This document shows, one piece after another, positions 24,816-34,450 of a stretch of DNA of 64,000 nucleotides. The DNA comes from an uncultured Granulosicoccaceae bacterium (GTDB taxonomy: Bacteria > Pseudomonadota > Gammaproteobacteria > Granulosicoccales > Granulosicoccaceae). The DNA is taken from NCBI GenBank assembly GCA_938005265.1, contig CALLOA010000060.1:1-64000 (forward strand), in the 5' to 3' direction. The position numbers and the translations under genes are program-made. Below the pieces are notes generated by a model that saw only the letters and a program-made list of their open reading frames with translations, made no database searches and was not told the DNA's origin. The number at the start of each line of letters is the position of its first letter. Positions within the stretch are counted from its first letter, which is position 1.

Positions 24816-26495
24816 TCACAGTGATCTGATTATTTTTAAAATACGTGTTTTTTTCTTGTCGTTATCCAGTATTTGTTGTCTCGTAGAACTAATATCTGTC
24901 GTGTCAGGCTGGCCATGAGCGACTTGCCTGAAAGCAAGTTTGCCAATCATTAGTTTTAGTTGACTGAGCGAATCTTCAATGGATGTTAGTCTACCTTGTT
25001 GCGTTGCTGTTCTCACTCCATTGCCAGTGATTCCTGCGCTGGTAATGTAAGTATGCTGATCATCTATCGCCAGATAGAGGCTATTCCAGGCTTCTTCTTG
25101 AGCTAGCTGTATCAGTAGGGATTTTTGTGCAAATTTGACTCGTTTGCGTGTACTTTGTGCAAGCAGAAGCTGCGAAATCCAGATAATGCCTGTGCCAAGT
25201 AGAATACATATCAGCGTGAGTGCTAACGCTCGTCGGTTTGTATTGGCAACCCGTGTTAAATCCGACAGTGACAATAGGTGTTCGAAAAGTCCATTCCTAC
25301 TATCAGTTGCTGCGAGGCTTGCTAACAGATCTGCCCGTTCCGGTAATCCGATATTTACTCGTCTGGCGGGAATAATTGCTTCGCTACTGATTCCCTCCGT
25401 GGTATTCCACCAGGGTACTCGAACAGTGTCGAGAAAAACCGGAATGGGGCTTTGTGCCGTGACTCGGTACGTAAAAATTGCACTACTTGAAATGCCGTCT
25501 GATGTGAGTTTCTCTTCACGCGCAACATTGACCAGAGTCTGGCTAATGGCTCGGCTTTCGAGAATCGTGGGCTGAGGTAGTTGTCCTGAAGTGATACCGT
25601 CTGCATCGAGCCTTATGGTACGCGTTACCGCTTCCCCGGCGGTAAGTTCACGTACATCTTTTGACCAATTTTCGCTGATTTTGAGGTTGCTGGCTGGCAA
25701 CCACCAATCTTTTGCACCGGCATTTTCCGAGCCTGAAAATTTGCCATTTATTGCCGGTGAAACCGTTATTGCTATAGGTTCCGACGCTCGTTCGAATGCT
25801 GCACGCTCTGTTCTGGATTTGACAATGGTCCCACTCCAGTTAACGGCAGCTATCGTGTGTTTGCCGGAAGTTTGAGGGAACAGCAGAATCTTCCACTTGA
25901 TTTCACGTATTGACTCAAAGCCAATAGTTCTCCTTGCAGTCACAAGCGAGCGTATTTCGAACCCATTGAATTGTGGCAGCGTGATATTTTCATTGGCAAT
26001 AGGGAAGGTGTGACGTAGCGTAATGTCCAGAGTCAGCATTTGGTAAATGCTGACATTGTTGTTAGACAGGGACATGGAAACAGTGGCATCCTGATCGGCC
26101 ATGGCCCAGCTTGAGCTTCCAGCTGGAAGTACTTTTACCGAGATGGTGTTTGAAAGAACATCATCCACCTCCAGAGGGCCAAACAGAAATGTTCCGGCTT
26201 CGTGGGAGGTAAATTCCATGCGCCTGATATTTATCTCAACTACTTTGCCTTTGATAACCGCTATACGTGTGCCATAAGTTTCGCGTTCAAAAGTGGTGAT
26301 CTGCCTGAGTTGCTCGAATGAGGGGGCTTCAGGTAACCCGGCATATTCAATGTCGATTATGATCGCATCCCCTACAAATACGTCCCTTGTTTCACTTTGA
26401 AGAGTAATGTATGCATCGTCAGCTAGTGTGCTGAATGGAGCAGCTAGCATTAGCAAACAGAGAATCAGTCGCAGTGACAGCTTGAAGCCTACCAT
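24816..26495 (-). CDS. batD: BatD family protein
   Basis: 559 residues: signal peptide (LSLRLILCLLMLAAPFSTLADD), a long periplasmic part of beta-sandwich repeats typical of BatD/oxygen-tolerance proteins, then one membrane helix around 440-460 and a short cytoplasmic tail. The family accompanies BatA/B and MoxR ATPases. Its start overlaps the end of the TPR gene by seven bases, as the last gene of the seven-gene operon. Function of BatD is not known; it may scaffold the membrane vWA proteins. Confidence 0.85.
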   Translation of the reverse strand: MVGFKLSLRLILCLLMLAAPFSTLADDAYITLQSETRDVFVGDAIIIDIEYAGLPEAPSFEQLRQITTFERETYGTRIAVIKGKVVEINIRRMEFTSHEAGTFLFGPLEVDDVLSNTISVKVLPAGSSSWAMADQDATVSMSLSNNNVSIYQMLTLDITLRHTFPIANENITLPQFNGFEIRSLVTARRTIGFESIREIKWKILLFPQTSGKHTIAAVNWSGTIVKSRTERAAFERASEPIAITVSPAINGKFSGSENAGAKDWWLPASNLKISENWSKDVRELTAGEAVTRTIRLDADGITSGQLPQPTILESRAISQTLVNVAREEKLTSDGISSSAIFTYRVTAQSPIPVFLDTVRVPWWNTTEGISSEAIIPARRVNIGLPERADLLASLAATDSRNGLFEHLLSLSDLTRVANTNRRALALTLICILLGTGIIWISQLLLAQSTRKRVKFAQKSLLIQLAQEEAWNSLYLAIDDQHTYITSAGITGNGVRTATQQGRLTSIEDSLSQLKLMIGKLAFRQVAHGQPDTTDISSTRQQILDNDKKKTRILKIIRSL

Positions 26496-27448
26496 TGGCT
26501 TCCCCCGGCTGGTGGGCTTTGTCCGGCTGCTTTACGGCGCTTGGTTTCGAGTTCAATTTGCGCTTTCAGATACTTTCCGGGGTCATTCTCTATCTGGTTA
26601 AGCCACTGAACAGTAGCTTGTTCGGTTTCCAATTGTGTGCGGATTCCCGCTGTTATATCGGACAGTTGTTCGTTTTTCCCTTCTGATGCGCTGGCTGGAC
26701 TTTGCTCTTGAGTAGGCTCCGCTTCAGTTCCTTTTACATTGCCACCGGTGTCGGGTTCCTGTTGGCCGGGAGTCTTGTCACTACCGCTTTCACTGCTGTT
26801 GCCGCCTGCGGTGGCATCAGGGTTTGGTCCCTCGTTGTCGGTATCTCCTTCACGATCGTCCCCCTGTTTGTTATCAGGTTTGTCAGAACTGTTTTCATCA
26901 CCTTCTTTTCCACTACCTGTTTCATCGTCACCGCTTTCTATTTGCTCTATCTCCTGCGCACCGGGTTTTAACAGGCCTTGTGATTCCTCCTCTTTGTCCT
27001 GACTAAGCAATTTGCGCATCAATTCGGCATTAAATTCAGCGTCGCTGAAGTCGCTTCTTTTTTTTGCTGCTCCCAGATAGGCATCCAGTGCCAGCTCATA
27101 ATACCCCAGCTGAACATAGGCATTTCCCAGGTTAAAAAAGGAGTCGGCATTGTCGGCGCGTACAAAGGCTTCAGCAGCGCGCCACCATTGTGAAGACCGG
27201 TACAATGCAACACCCTTCCATGCTGGATCAGTAAATATTTCGGCAGCTTCTGCGTAACGTTGTTGTTTAAATAATTTGTGAGCAATAAGGTCATCATTGT
27301 TGTCTGCGAAGACAACTCCTACAGCTGACAACAGAACAAAAAGCAAAATAAATCGGTTGCAGGTAACGCGGCAATCAGGCAAGTAATGTCCGATAATCCG
27401 CTCTTCACTTGATTGTTTGGGTCTTGTCTGGATATTTCTCCTTGTCAT
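26489..27448 (-). CDS. batC: BatC-like TPR membrane protein
   Basis: About 319 residues starting at ATG 27448, which overlaps the batB stop (ATGA). An N-terminal hydrophobic segment (FILLFVLLSAVGVVFA) is a signal or anchor. Two TPR units follow (QQRYAEAAEIF; FFNLGNAYVQLGYYELALDAYLGAAKK). A long acidic, low-complexity Gly/Ser/Asp/Glu linker, then a C-terminal helix (LETEQATVQWLNQIENDPGKYL) found in Bat TPR proteins. In related clusters this part is often fused to the BatB vWA protein; here they are separate but translationally coupled. Comparable in position and domain content to MxaK-type TPR proteins. Confidence 0.83.
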   Translation of the reverse strand: MTRRNIQTRPKQSSEERIIGHYLPDCRVTCNRFILLFVLLSAVGVVFADNNDDLIAHKLFKQQRYAEAAEIFTDPAWKGVALYRSSQWWRAAEAFVRADNADSFFNLGNAYVQLGYYELALDAYLGAAKKRSDFSDAEFNAELMRKLLSQDKEEESQGLLKPGAQEIEQIESGDDETGSGKEGDENSSDKPDNKQGDDREGDTDNEGPNPDATAGGNSSESGSDKTPGQQEPDTGGNVKGTEAEPTQEQSPASASEGKNEQLSDITAGIRTQLETEQATVQWLNQIENDPGKYLKAQIELETKRRKAAGQSPPAGGSQW

Positions 27449-28386
27449 ATGCGATAGCCTCTTGCAAATAAATAGAGACATAGGGGAATAGCCAGAATCA
27501 ACAGCCAGTGAGACTGGTTGTCAGGTTGTAAAATGAAAAATCCACCGCGATCAAAAAGGGCTGAGGATACGACACTTGTTTGAACATCAAGTGCTTTCAA
27601 TGAAACATTGCCCAGAACATCGCTTTTTACGACTTTTCCATTGCCTGCATCAGCCAGGCTTGCCAGTTGCTCACTGTCATTAGATGATTCGCCCGCAGGT
27701 ATTTCTTCGCCAAACAATAAAAGGTCCAGCCGGTGGCCGAAGGAAGCTAGATTGTTTATAGCTGGAGCTGTTCGAGTACTAAGCCCCCCGCCGTCTGTCA
27801 ACAAAAATGTGCGTGCAGTAGTAATGCCAGCTGATTGTAAAACAGAATTTGCCAGCGCTATAGCGCGTGTCGGGTTTGAGCCTTCTGAATTGATAAGTCC
27901 AAATTCAAGTAGAGCAAGTTTTTCTTCAAGAAAGCTTTTATCTATTGCAGGAGGCGCTATCAGAAATGCATCACCTGCATAAATGATCAGCCCTACAGGT
28001 ATGGCTTCAGCCTGGTTGCTGATGCGTTTGGCTGTCTCGCGCATTGCGTTTAAACGATTAGGCACTATATCAGTCAGTGTTACCGATTTGGAAAGATCCA
28101 AAATCAACAGCCAGCCTTGCGCGTGCGCAAAAGCCTGTTTCTTTTTTTCACTCTCTGTGGTGCTACCCGGGATTGATGGTGATGCAAGCGCCAATGTTGT
28201 AATCAACGATAACAGCAATGCCGGTATGCGTTTATTGTTGTTCTGTCCCTCTTTCGTATACCAGAGTAATAGTTTGGGGTTTAATGCTTTTCGCCAATCG
28301 TCACTCTTGCGGTTGCTTCTCATAAACCAATAAGCAGCTAACAGCGGCGGTAACAGCAACAGCCATTGAGGATGTTGAAATGTCAT
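27445..28386 (-). CDS. batB: BatB-like vWA domain membrane protein
   Basis: 313 residues: membrane segments near residues 8-22 and 54-70, a von Willebrand factor A domain, and a C-terminal helix (HWLLILAIPLCLYLF). The metal-ion-dependent adhesion site is intact: Asp97-x-Ser99-x-Ser101 in LILDLSKS, with the later TDGGG segment. The C-terminal membrane helix places the vWA domain in the periplasm or on the membrane. Overlaps batA by four bases (ATGA). Resembles MxaL/MxaC-like vWA proteins of methanol dehydrogenase clusters. Confidence 0.88.
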   Translation of the reverse strand: MTFQHPQWLLLLPPLLAAYWFMRSNRKSDDWRKALNPKLLLWYTKEGQNNNKRIPALLLSLITTLALASPSIPGSTTESEKKKQAFAHAQGWLLILDLSKSVTLTDIVPNRLNAMRETAKRISNQAEAIPVGLIIYAGDAFLIAPPAIDKSFLEEKLALLEFGLINSEGSNPTRAIALANSVLQSAGITTARTFLLTDGGGLSTRTAPAINNLASFGHRLDLLLFGEEIPAGESSNDSEQLASLADAGNGKVVKSDVLGNVSLKALDVQTSVVSSALFDRGGFFILQPDNQSHWLLILAIPLCLYLFARGYRI

Positions 28387-29519
28387 CTGGGTATATTCCT
28401 GAAAACGGTTGCTGGCTCAGTTGCTCTATAGCTGCCATGGTTGATCCCTTTGCTTTTTCCACTGAAAAACTCCATGGCTGCCAATATCAGACTAATAAGT
28501 AACAAACATGAAAGTGGCCAATGACTAATATCGGATTTCAACAGTAACGGTGGCGCTTCGCTGGTGCCGCCTTCGATTTCATGTATTTGTTGATAGACAG
28601 CGGCAAGATCGGTTGTCGATGTCGCGCGAAAAAACTTGCCACCTGCTGATTCGGCAATTGCCATCAGCGCATCTTCATCCAGATCGGCCGATGGCGCGGT
28701 ACTGAAACTGCTACCACGCTGTTCGTCTGTATTTGCACTGCCTAGTCCAATCGTGTGTATTCGGATGTTCAATGAGTTTGCCAGTAATGCTGCACTCTCT
28801 GGCTCTGCCGTGCCCGCATTATTGGTGCCGTCAGAGAGTAATATGATGGCTTTTTCTACGGAGTTGTCCTGTCTTAACGATTGAATTGCCAGCCCCAGTG
28901 CATCACCAATCGCTGTGGCGCGACCTGCCATGCCAATGCCACTACTGGCCAGAATGTTGGAAATTGCGTGTAAATCAAAAGATAGTGGTGCAGCTACAAA
29001 GGCATTATCGCCATAGAGTATTAGTGATACTCGGTCTCCCTGCCGTTGTTGCAGAAAGTCTGTAGCAATACTTTTTACGGCACTTAAACGGTCCGTTTTT
29101 ACCCCGTTAAGTAAAAAGTCGTCTCGCTCCATACTGCCCGATAAATCGACCACCAATGACAGTGCCCGTCCACTTGCTGGTAGAACCGATTTTTCTGTGA
29201 GTATCACGGGCCTTGCCAGAGAAAGAAGTAACAGAAGCCAGGCGAGCCATAGCATTAATACATTTAATTTAAATGTTTTCTTATTGTTAGATGAAATGTC
29301 TGCTAGTGCTGATTCAAGTAGAGGACTTACACGAACCCCCGGGGGGGAATTGTTCTTAGCCGTGTTATTTTTTGTTGCTCCGGTTTTTGGATTTGCAGGA
29401 TTTAATATTGACAATCTAGATGATGATTGAGAATTCCAAAATGCCACGAAGATTGGCAAAGGGATAAGCAGGAAAATCCATGGCCAGATAAAATCGATAT
29501 TCAGCATGAATTCAAGCAT
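28383..29519 (-). CDS. batA: BatA-like vWA domain membrane protein
   Basis: 378 residues. N-terminal membrane segment (about 8-28), a second around 87-102, the vWA domain with a complete MIDAS (Asp125-x-Ser127-x-Ser129 in VVDLSGSM, then LLSDGTNNAGT), and a last helix near 330-350. DUF-type N-terminal extension typical of BatA/Aerotolerance proteins. Gene start ATG at 29519, with an alternative Met five codons later. Part of the MoxR-Bat operon; a metal-bound vWA domain fits a chaperone or maturation function acting with the MoxR ATPase. Confidence 0.9.
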   Translation of the reverse strand: MLEFMLNIDFIWPWIFLLIPLPIFVAFWNSQSSSRLSILNPANPKTGATKNNTAKNNSPPGVRVSPLLESALADISSNNKKTFKLNVLMLWLAWLLLLLSLARPVILTEKSVLPASGRALSLVVDLSGSMERDDFLLNGVKTDRLSAVKSIATDFLQQRQGDRVSLILYGDNAFVAAPLSFDLHAISNILASSGIGMAGRATAIGDALGLAIQSLRQDNSVEKAIILLSDGTNNAGTAEPESAALLANSLNIRIHTIGLGSANTDEQRGSSFSTAPSADLDEDALMAIAESAGGKFFRATSTTDLAAVYQQIHEIEGGTSEAPPLLLKSDISHWPLSCLLLISLILAAMEFFSGKSKGINHGSYRATEPATVFRNIPR

Positions 29520-29557
29520 GGTTTTTTTGCGTTGCTATTTCTGTTGAGAGTTGTATT

Positions 29558-30163
29558 TTATTTGTAGAAGTATTCATTGTTATGACGTTTTCGGCTCTTT
29601 AGTGTGCAACGTCTTGTATGCTCTTTGAATAGAAGCTCTAATTGATCGCATAGGCCAATTATGCTGTTCCGACATTTTTCTGATTCTCTTTTTTCTGATT
29701 CTCTTTTATTTGAGTCTTCAAGGTAGTTCTTTGTTTTACCTGTATAGAGTGAGGAGCCGAATACACGTCCACTACTTTGTGTGAAATAGTTTGTAGCGAA
29801 TGTCTGATCCAGAAAGCATAACCACGGATTGCCATGCATCACAGCAATTTTTTCTCGCTGATCCGGTGGTTGAACATGTAAAACGTAATGTCGTAATATC
29901 TGTGCCAGGTTGGGCAACTCTTCGTCTGTTCTTATGTTGCCGTTGTCAGATTGCAGTTTAAGTTTAAATTGACGCAATTCTGTTATCTGGTGTTGTAACC
30001 AGCTTCTTCTCCTGTTTCGAAGCCAGAACAACACAAGCAGTGTCAGGAATACCAATAACAGAGCTAACGCCAGAATCGTTAAAAAGGATAGAGGCGTTGC
30101 CTCTGGAATAGGGGGCTCGCGTATATCGCGAAGTTGGGACAGAATGTTATTGCTGCTGCTCAA
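29558..30163 (-). CDS. DUF4381 domain membrane protein
   Basis: 201 residues, TTG start at 30163 thirteen bases after the DUF58 gene. N-terminal Pro-rich loop (REPPIPEATPLSFL), one long membrane helix (about 25-47), an Arg-rich stop-transfer (LRNRRRSW), and a cytoplasmic helical domain with LAQILRHYVLHV. This is the DUF4381 pattern seen in Bat operons. A 12-base duplication near the end of the gene gives the repeat KRESEKRESEK. No enzymatic function is known. Confidence 0.82.
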   Translation of the reverse strand: MSSSNNILSQLRDIREPPIPEATPLSFLTILALALLLVFLTLLVLFWLRNRRRSWLQHQITELRQFKLKLQSDNGNIRTDEELPNLAQILRHYVLHVQPPDQREKIAVMHGNPWLCFLDQTFATNYFTQSSGRVFGSSLYTGKTKNYLEDSNKRESEKRESEKCRNSIIGLCDQLELLFKEHTRRCTLKSRKRHNNEYFYK

Positions 30164-30176
30164 GTGTGGGCCCTGT

Positions 30177-31214
30177 CTAGATTAGCGATAGCTCAGTAAG
30201 ATTTGCAGTGAGATGACGATCTGTTTCAAGCGTTTCTGATAGTAGTAATGGTATTGAGAATTGTTCAAACAGTGACAGGCGATGAGTCAGTCGTGCAGCT
30301 AGTTTTTCTCTAAGTTCTATTGCATGTTTTGTGTTGATGCGAGAGAAAAATGAAGAACTATCTGTAGATTTAGTGGCAAGTGAGTCGGAGCTGCTATAGT
30401 TGTAACTACCTGCTGGCAGGCCTGTAATTTCGATCTTATCCAGCAACATGATCCAGCACAGTTGGCCTTTGGCCGAAACTTCCTGAAATAGTTCGTCATG
30501 AATATTTTCAATGTTGTCGCCACTACTGAACACATAACTGTATCCGCTTAACCGTCCTGCACTCAGAATAAGCTGGAACATCTGGCTGATTCCATTTCCA
30601 GTCAAACCTTTGGGGTCGTTGCGGTAAGCCGAGCTTGAGCCCCTGGCCGGAGCTGTTGATTTCTGTTTCAGTTTGAGTTTTTCCTGATACTTTGAAGCAA
30701 GGAGCTGACAAGCGTTGATAGCGCCTGTCTCACTGCGCAACGGCCTGCTTGCTTCTACCGATGAATCATCGAAAACAATCGCGCTGCACCTGTCTCCTTT
30801 CCCTATCGCTTGCCAGATAAGGCGAGCTGCAGCTGTAACTGCGCGTCTTGCTTTCAGGGCTTCGCTACCGGTAAACATGCAATCTCGTAGATCCACTATC
30901 ACGGTGGTGGTACGTTCCCGTTCATCCCGATATAGTCGAGTATGCAGTCGTGATGTCCTTGCTGTGACATTCCAGTCGATGAATCGCAAATCATCGCCGG
31001 GTGTGTATTCGCGTAAGTCCTCAAATTCAAGGCCCTGTCCGCGTCGAGCGCTTGGTCGTGGGCCGGGAAACTGAAAAAGATGTTTTTCTAATGCTGGCTC
31101 AGCTTGTGCTGCTGCGGTTCTCAGCGATAGGAGGTCGTTGATATCAAGCTCTACGGGTTCGCTATCGTGCGAATCTTTTGGTTTGGCTGCCGGCTTTTTG
31201 AAGTAAGTGCTCAC
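30177..31214 (-). CDS. DUF58 domain protein (MxaS-like)
   Basis: 345 residues with the DUF58 core: ARRGQGLEFEDLREYTPGDDLRFIDWNVTART is the hallmark segment (EFxxLRxYxPGDDxRxIDWxxTAR), followed by a vWA-like domain with IVDLRDCM. No membrane segment, so cytoplasmic. GTG start overlaps the moxR stop. In methylotrophs the DUF58 protein MxaS is required to assemble methanol dehydrogenase, a close context to this one. Confidence 0.87.
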   Translation of the reverse strand: MSTYFKKPAAKPKDSHDSEPVELDINDLLSLRTAAAQAEPALEKHLFQFPGPRPSARRGQGLEFEDLREYTPGDDLRFIDWNVTARTSRLHTRLYRDERERTTTVIVDLRDCMFTGSEALKARRAVTAAARLIWQAIGKGDRCSAIVFDDSSVEASRPLRSETGAINACQLLASKYQEKLKLKQKSTAPARGSSSAYRNDPKGLTGNGISQMFQLILSAGRLSGYSYVFSSGDNIENIHDELFQEVSAKGQLCWIMLLDKIEITGLPAGSYNYSSSDSLATKSTDSSSFFSRINTKHAIELREKLAARLTHRLSLFEQFSIPLLLSETLETDRHLTANLTELSLI

Positions 31215-32227
31215 ACGACCGGTACGACTTGCAATAGTGAGTTGACTATGTCACGGCCACTCAGTCCTTCTGCTTGCGCACGGTAGCTAAGACCAATGCG
31301 ACCACCTAAGGCATCAGCTGCCAATTCCTGCACATCATCTGGCAGTACATGATCACGCTCGTTCATTAATGCATAGGCTTTGGCTGCTTCAGCAATGGCT
31401 ATTGAGCCGCGAGGGCTTGCAGCGTATCTTATGTGTTGCGTAATTTCCTTGTAATCGGATTCACGTGTTGCACAAACTATACGGGTGATGTAGGTAAGTA
31501 TTGCCGGAGCAATATGTACGTTGCTTGCTTGTCGTTTTATTGCGTCAAGTTCAGCTGCTGTTATAACCGCAGGTTTCAATGGTGTAGCTGTGAATTTCGA
31601 CTCATTAGATTCAGGGCTTTGATGACTGTTCCTTTTAATCCGGTTTTCTTCAAGTACCAATGACAGGATTTGTTTTTCGGTTTCGGCATCAGGCAAATCG
31701 AGATTCAGGTAAAACATGAATCGATCAAGCTGCGCTTCCGGCAATGGATATGTGCCTTCATTCTCCAAGGAATTTTGTGTAGCGATGACCATAAAAGGGG
31801 ACTGTAAAACACGTGTAATACCCGCAGTTGTAATTTGCTGTTCTGCCATTGCCTCCAGGAGGGCACTTTGCACTTTAGGTGGTGCACGGTTTATTTCATC
31901 AACCAGAACAATGTTGTTGAACAAGGGACCAGGCGTAAATTCAAAATCTCCACGGTTTTGCTGGAATATATTAGTGCCAGTGATATCAGCAGGTAGAAGA
32001 TCAGGAGTCGATTGAACGCGCGCAAAATCCGCGTCAAGAATCTTCGCAAACTGATTGACAGCCCGAGTTTTTGCAAGGCCTGGCGCGCCTTCGATAAGAA
32101 TGTGTCCATCAGCTATTACAGCCACCAGCAATCTGCTGATCAACGACTGCTGGCCGATTAGCTGGCTGCCGAGATACTCTTGAGCAGCAGATAAGCGATT
32201 ATGTAGTTCGCTGACTGTAATTGTCAT
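31211..32227 (-). CDS. moxR: MoxR family AAA+ ATPase
   Basis: 338 residues with Walker A GAPGLAKT (47-54), Walker B IVLVDE (107-111 region, Asp110/Glu111), sensor-1 Asn152 in IATQNSLENEGTYPLPEAQLDRF, and Arg169 as a candidate finger. ASPRGSIAIAEAAKAYA near the C-terminus is the MoxR lid motif. MoxR ATPases are chaperone-like and activate metalloproteins, including methanol dehydrogenase (mxaR in methylotrophs). First gene of a tightly coupled seven-gene operon, 31211-24816. Confidence 0.95.
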   Translation of the reverse strand: MTITVSELHNRLSAAQEYLGSQLIGQQSLISRLLVAVIADGHILIEGAPGLAKTRAVNQFAKILDADFARVQSTPDLLPADITGTNIFQQNRGDFEFTPGPLFNNIVLVDEINRAPPKVQSALLEAMAEQQITTAGITRVLQSPFMVIATQNSLENEGTYPLPEAQLDRFMFYLNLDLPDAETEKQILSLVLEENRIKRNSHQSPESNESKFTATPLKPAVITAAELDAIKRQASNVHIAPAILTYITRIVCATRESDYKEITQHIRYAASPRGSIAIAEAAKAYALMNERDHVLPDDVQELAADALGGRIGLSYRAQAEGLSGRDIVNSLLQVVPVV

Positions 32228-32377
32228 GGGCAGGGTTCAGGTTGGATTCCCAAAAATAAGCGTTAGTCAGTTTAGCAAATCAACGTTGCCTGCCTTTTGC
32301 TGTTTTACACTTTTGCTATGGTAATTAGTGGATGTTGCGAGTTGCCAAGGCCAGGCAGAAAGCATTCATCTGAATCC

Positions 32378-33004
32378 TTATTCATCAAGATGAGCAAAAA
32401 AATTGATCGGCACGGCTGGTTCTAAATCCTCACCTAGTTCCAACCAGCCATCAATGCCTTCCGGATACCAGATGACATTGCTGTAGCCCCAGTCTATGGC
32501 ACGAACCGCAGCGTTCCAGGACTGCCAGCAGTCGGAAGTACAATAAAAAACTATGGGTCTTGCACTATCGCCATTGGTGACTTTTGCCAGATTATGGCGA
32601 AAGTACTGCTGATGTTCTTCTCCCAGATAACCCCGGCCCACTTCCGGTAGCCAGATGGAGCCCGGAATGTAGTCGTGCTTTTCGCTGATTATCCACTCTC
32701 CATCAAGCGGGTCATGGCCCAGGCCTCGTGGTGGGAATACATCAAGAAATACCCAGTTCTGGTTGTTGCTTTGCGATGGATTTGCAAACGCTTTCAAGTG
32801 GGCAGCCTGAACTTCTAGGTTGCTGGCAATGCATCCACCGGGAATAGAGTCCGGCACTGGTGCACGATAGCGTTCCATGCGAAATCCGGTATCTGTGTCG
32901 ACACCTTTTGGTAAATTAGAATTATTGTCAAAGCACTCCAGCGCAAATAGCTGACCACTCCATATCAACGGAGTGAGTAGCAGCAAACGCAGGAACCAGT
33001 TCAT
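32378..33004 (-). CDS. PQQ-dependent catabolism-associated CxxxCW protein (rhodanese-like)
   Basis: About 208 residues. I start at ATG 33004, where a signal peptide begins (NWFLRLLLLTPLIWSGQLFA-LE); an earlier start at 33064 overlaps the upstream gene. The C-terminal rhodanese-like half carries VFYCTSDCWQSWNAAVRAIDWGY, the Cys-xxx-Cys-Trp motif of the TIGR03865-type family (named CXXCW), found only with quinoprotein alcohol dehydrogenases. It is periplasmic. In Methylobacterium a protein of this type belongs to the lanthanide utilisation (lut) set, as far as I recall. Exact role unknown; the cysteines may bind a metal or help redox maturation. Confidence 0.85.
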   Translation of the reverse strand: MNWFLRLLLLTPLIWSGQLFALECFDNNSNLPKGVDTDTGFRMERYRAPVPDSIPGGCIASNLEVQAAHLKAFANPSQSNNQNWVFLDVFPPRGLGHDPLDGEWIISEKHDYIPGSIWLPEVGRGYLGEEHQQYFRHNLAKVTNGDSARPIVFYCTSDCWQSWNAAVRAIDWGYSNVIWYPEGIDGWLELGEDLEPAVPINFFAHLDE

Positions 33005-33035
33005 AGCGCTATAGCAATTATCAATTTTTCTGTTG

Positions 33036-34058
33036 TCAGTTTTGTGTTGGAACAATAGCAACACCCCAAGGGTAACGCCCTACCTTTATACTCTTGATCG
33101 CTTTAAGTTTATCAACATCAATCACGGTTACGTCGCCGGAAACACCATTCGTGGTCAGCAGCGTATCTTCTTCCGGTGTTAATGCCATATGCCATACGCG
33201 TCGCCCAACGAGAATATATTTAATGACTTCAAGACTTGCTCGATCTACAACGGCAACATGATTGGACGGCCCCAGTGCGATAAATGCGAGCTTGTCATCA
33301 GAGGTCAGTTCCATTCCAACAGGCTGGATCCTGTCAGGTGACATACCGGGTATTTCGAAATTCAGTACTTTGGTAATTTCCTTGGTTTCAGTATCAATGA
33401 TTGAAACCGTACCACCGATTTCAGACGATACCCAGAGTTGTTTGTCATCGCGCGTAAATTCTGCATCGCGTGGGCGTTGGTCAACCAGTGTATTGTGTAC
33501 CAGTTGCTGGCTGGCAGTGTCTATCCAATGTGCCATATTGGTTGTTTCAGAAGTCACGATTGCCCATTCGCCATTGTGACTTACCGCCATGCCTTCGGGT
33601 TCAACTCCGACATCTATTTGTGCAACGACTGTTCGCGTTTCGGTATCGACTACTGTTGCTATGGCATCGTCTTCATTGGCTATATACAGATGCCTGTCAT
33701 CAGGGTGCAGTGCAAATTGCTCGGGATCTTCACCGGATGGCAGGTCGTGCAGTATCTTTTCGGTTGCCACATCCATGACCTGTACAGTGTCCGAGTCTGA
33801 TGCACAGATGTATAACGTTGAATGGTCCTTGGAAAGTGTAATGCCGCGCGGACGCTCGCCTACGTCAATTGTTTTTACAACTTCCCATGTCTCTGTATCG
33901 ATGACAGAGATAGTGTTGTCTCTTTCATTACTGACGTACGCAAGATGTGCATACGACAATGACGGCAACACTGCTATAAGAATTGCGCTTGCGACTAGCT
34001 TTGTTGTGATTCGTTGTACAAAAGATGACATGAGCTGATAAGTGCCTCTGGTCTCCAT
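33036..34058 (-). CDS. PQQ-associated YVTN beta-propeller protein
   Basis: 340 residues, exported (QRITTKLVASAILIAVLPSLSYA). The mature part is a seven-bladed propeller of YVTN repeats, each with VIDTETWEVVKTIDVGERPRGI-like blades. It matches the PQQ-dependent catabolism-associated family (TIGR03866 type). Related LutD of Methylobacterium is reported in the lanthanide utilisation gene set. ATG at 34058 has a GAGG about ten bases before; a second Met ten codons in is possible. It is probably cotranscribed with the CxxxCW gene 31 bases downstream. Confidence 0.88.
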   Translation of the reverse strand: METRGTYQLMSSFVQRITTKLVASAILIAVLPSLSYAHLAYVSNERDNTISVIDTETWEVVKTIDVGERPRGITLSKDHSTLYICASDSDTVQVMDVATEKILHDLPSGEDPEQFALHPDDRHLYIANEDDAIATVVDTETRTVVAQIDVGVEPEGMAVSHNGEWAIVTSETTNMAHWIDTASQQLVHNTLVDQRPRDAEFTRDDKQLWVSSEIGGTVSIIDTETKEITKVLNFEIPGMSPDRIQPVGMELTSDDKLAFIALGPSNHVAVVDRASLEVIKYILVGRRVWHMALTPEEDTLLTTNGVSGDVTVIDVDKLKAIKSIKVGRYPWGVAIVPTQN

Positions 34059-34450
34059 AGTGTTTAATCCTCGATTATTCCCCGAATGACTGAATGAATA
34101 ATTCGCCGTTAAATTGTTATCGGGTTTTGGATTTATTGTCGGATCATTCAGGAATTCGTGTAGTGTAGAGTGAACTGTCTAACGTTCTACAAAAGGTTCC
34201 ACAAAAGCTTTTACAACAGCACCCTAAGTGTAATAGTGCTACTGAATTTTTTGGCGATTAGTCACAGAGATGCTGTTTACTGCTTCAGTTTAAGCTAATA
34301 AGGATGTAAAAGGAGTAGACCTTTAGTAGCATGGATTTATCGGAAGTAGTCGATTACAGTCATCAAGCTGCAATCCATCGTGTGAATATTGCACTCATAT
34401 CAGTATAAACTATTGATTATTTTCATCAAAAGTAACCAAGGCCTCTGACA
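34059..34450. promoter_or_regulatory. Divergent control region with a 12-bp tandem duplication
   Basis: 392 bases between the minus-strand propeller gene and pedF. It must carry promoters for both sides of the PQQ block. GTTCTACAAAAG (34184-34195) is followed directly by GTTCCACAAAAG (34196-34207), one mismatch. No gene is supported. The exact promoters could not be fixed by eye. Confidence 0.55.
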
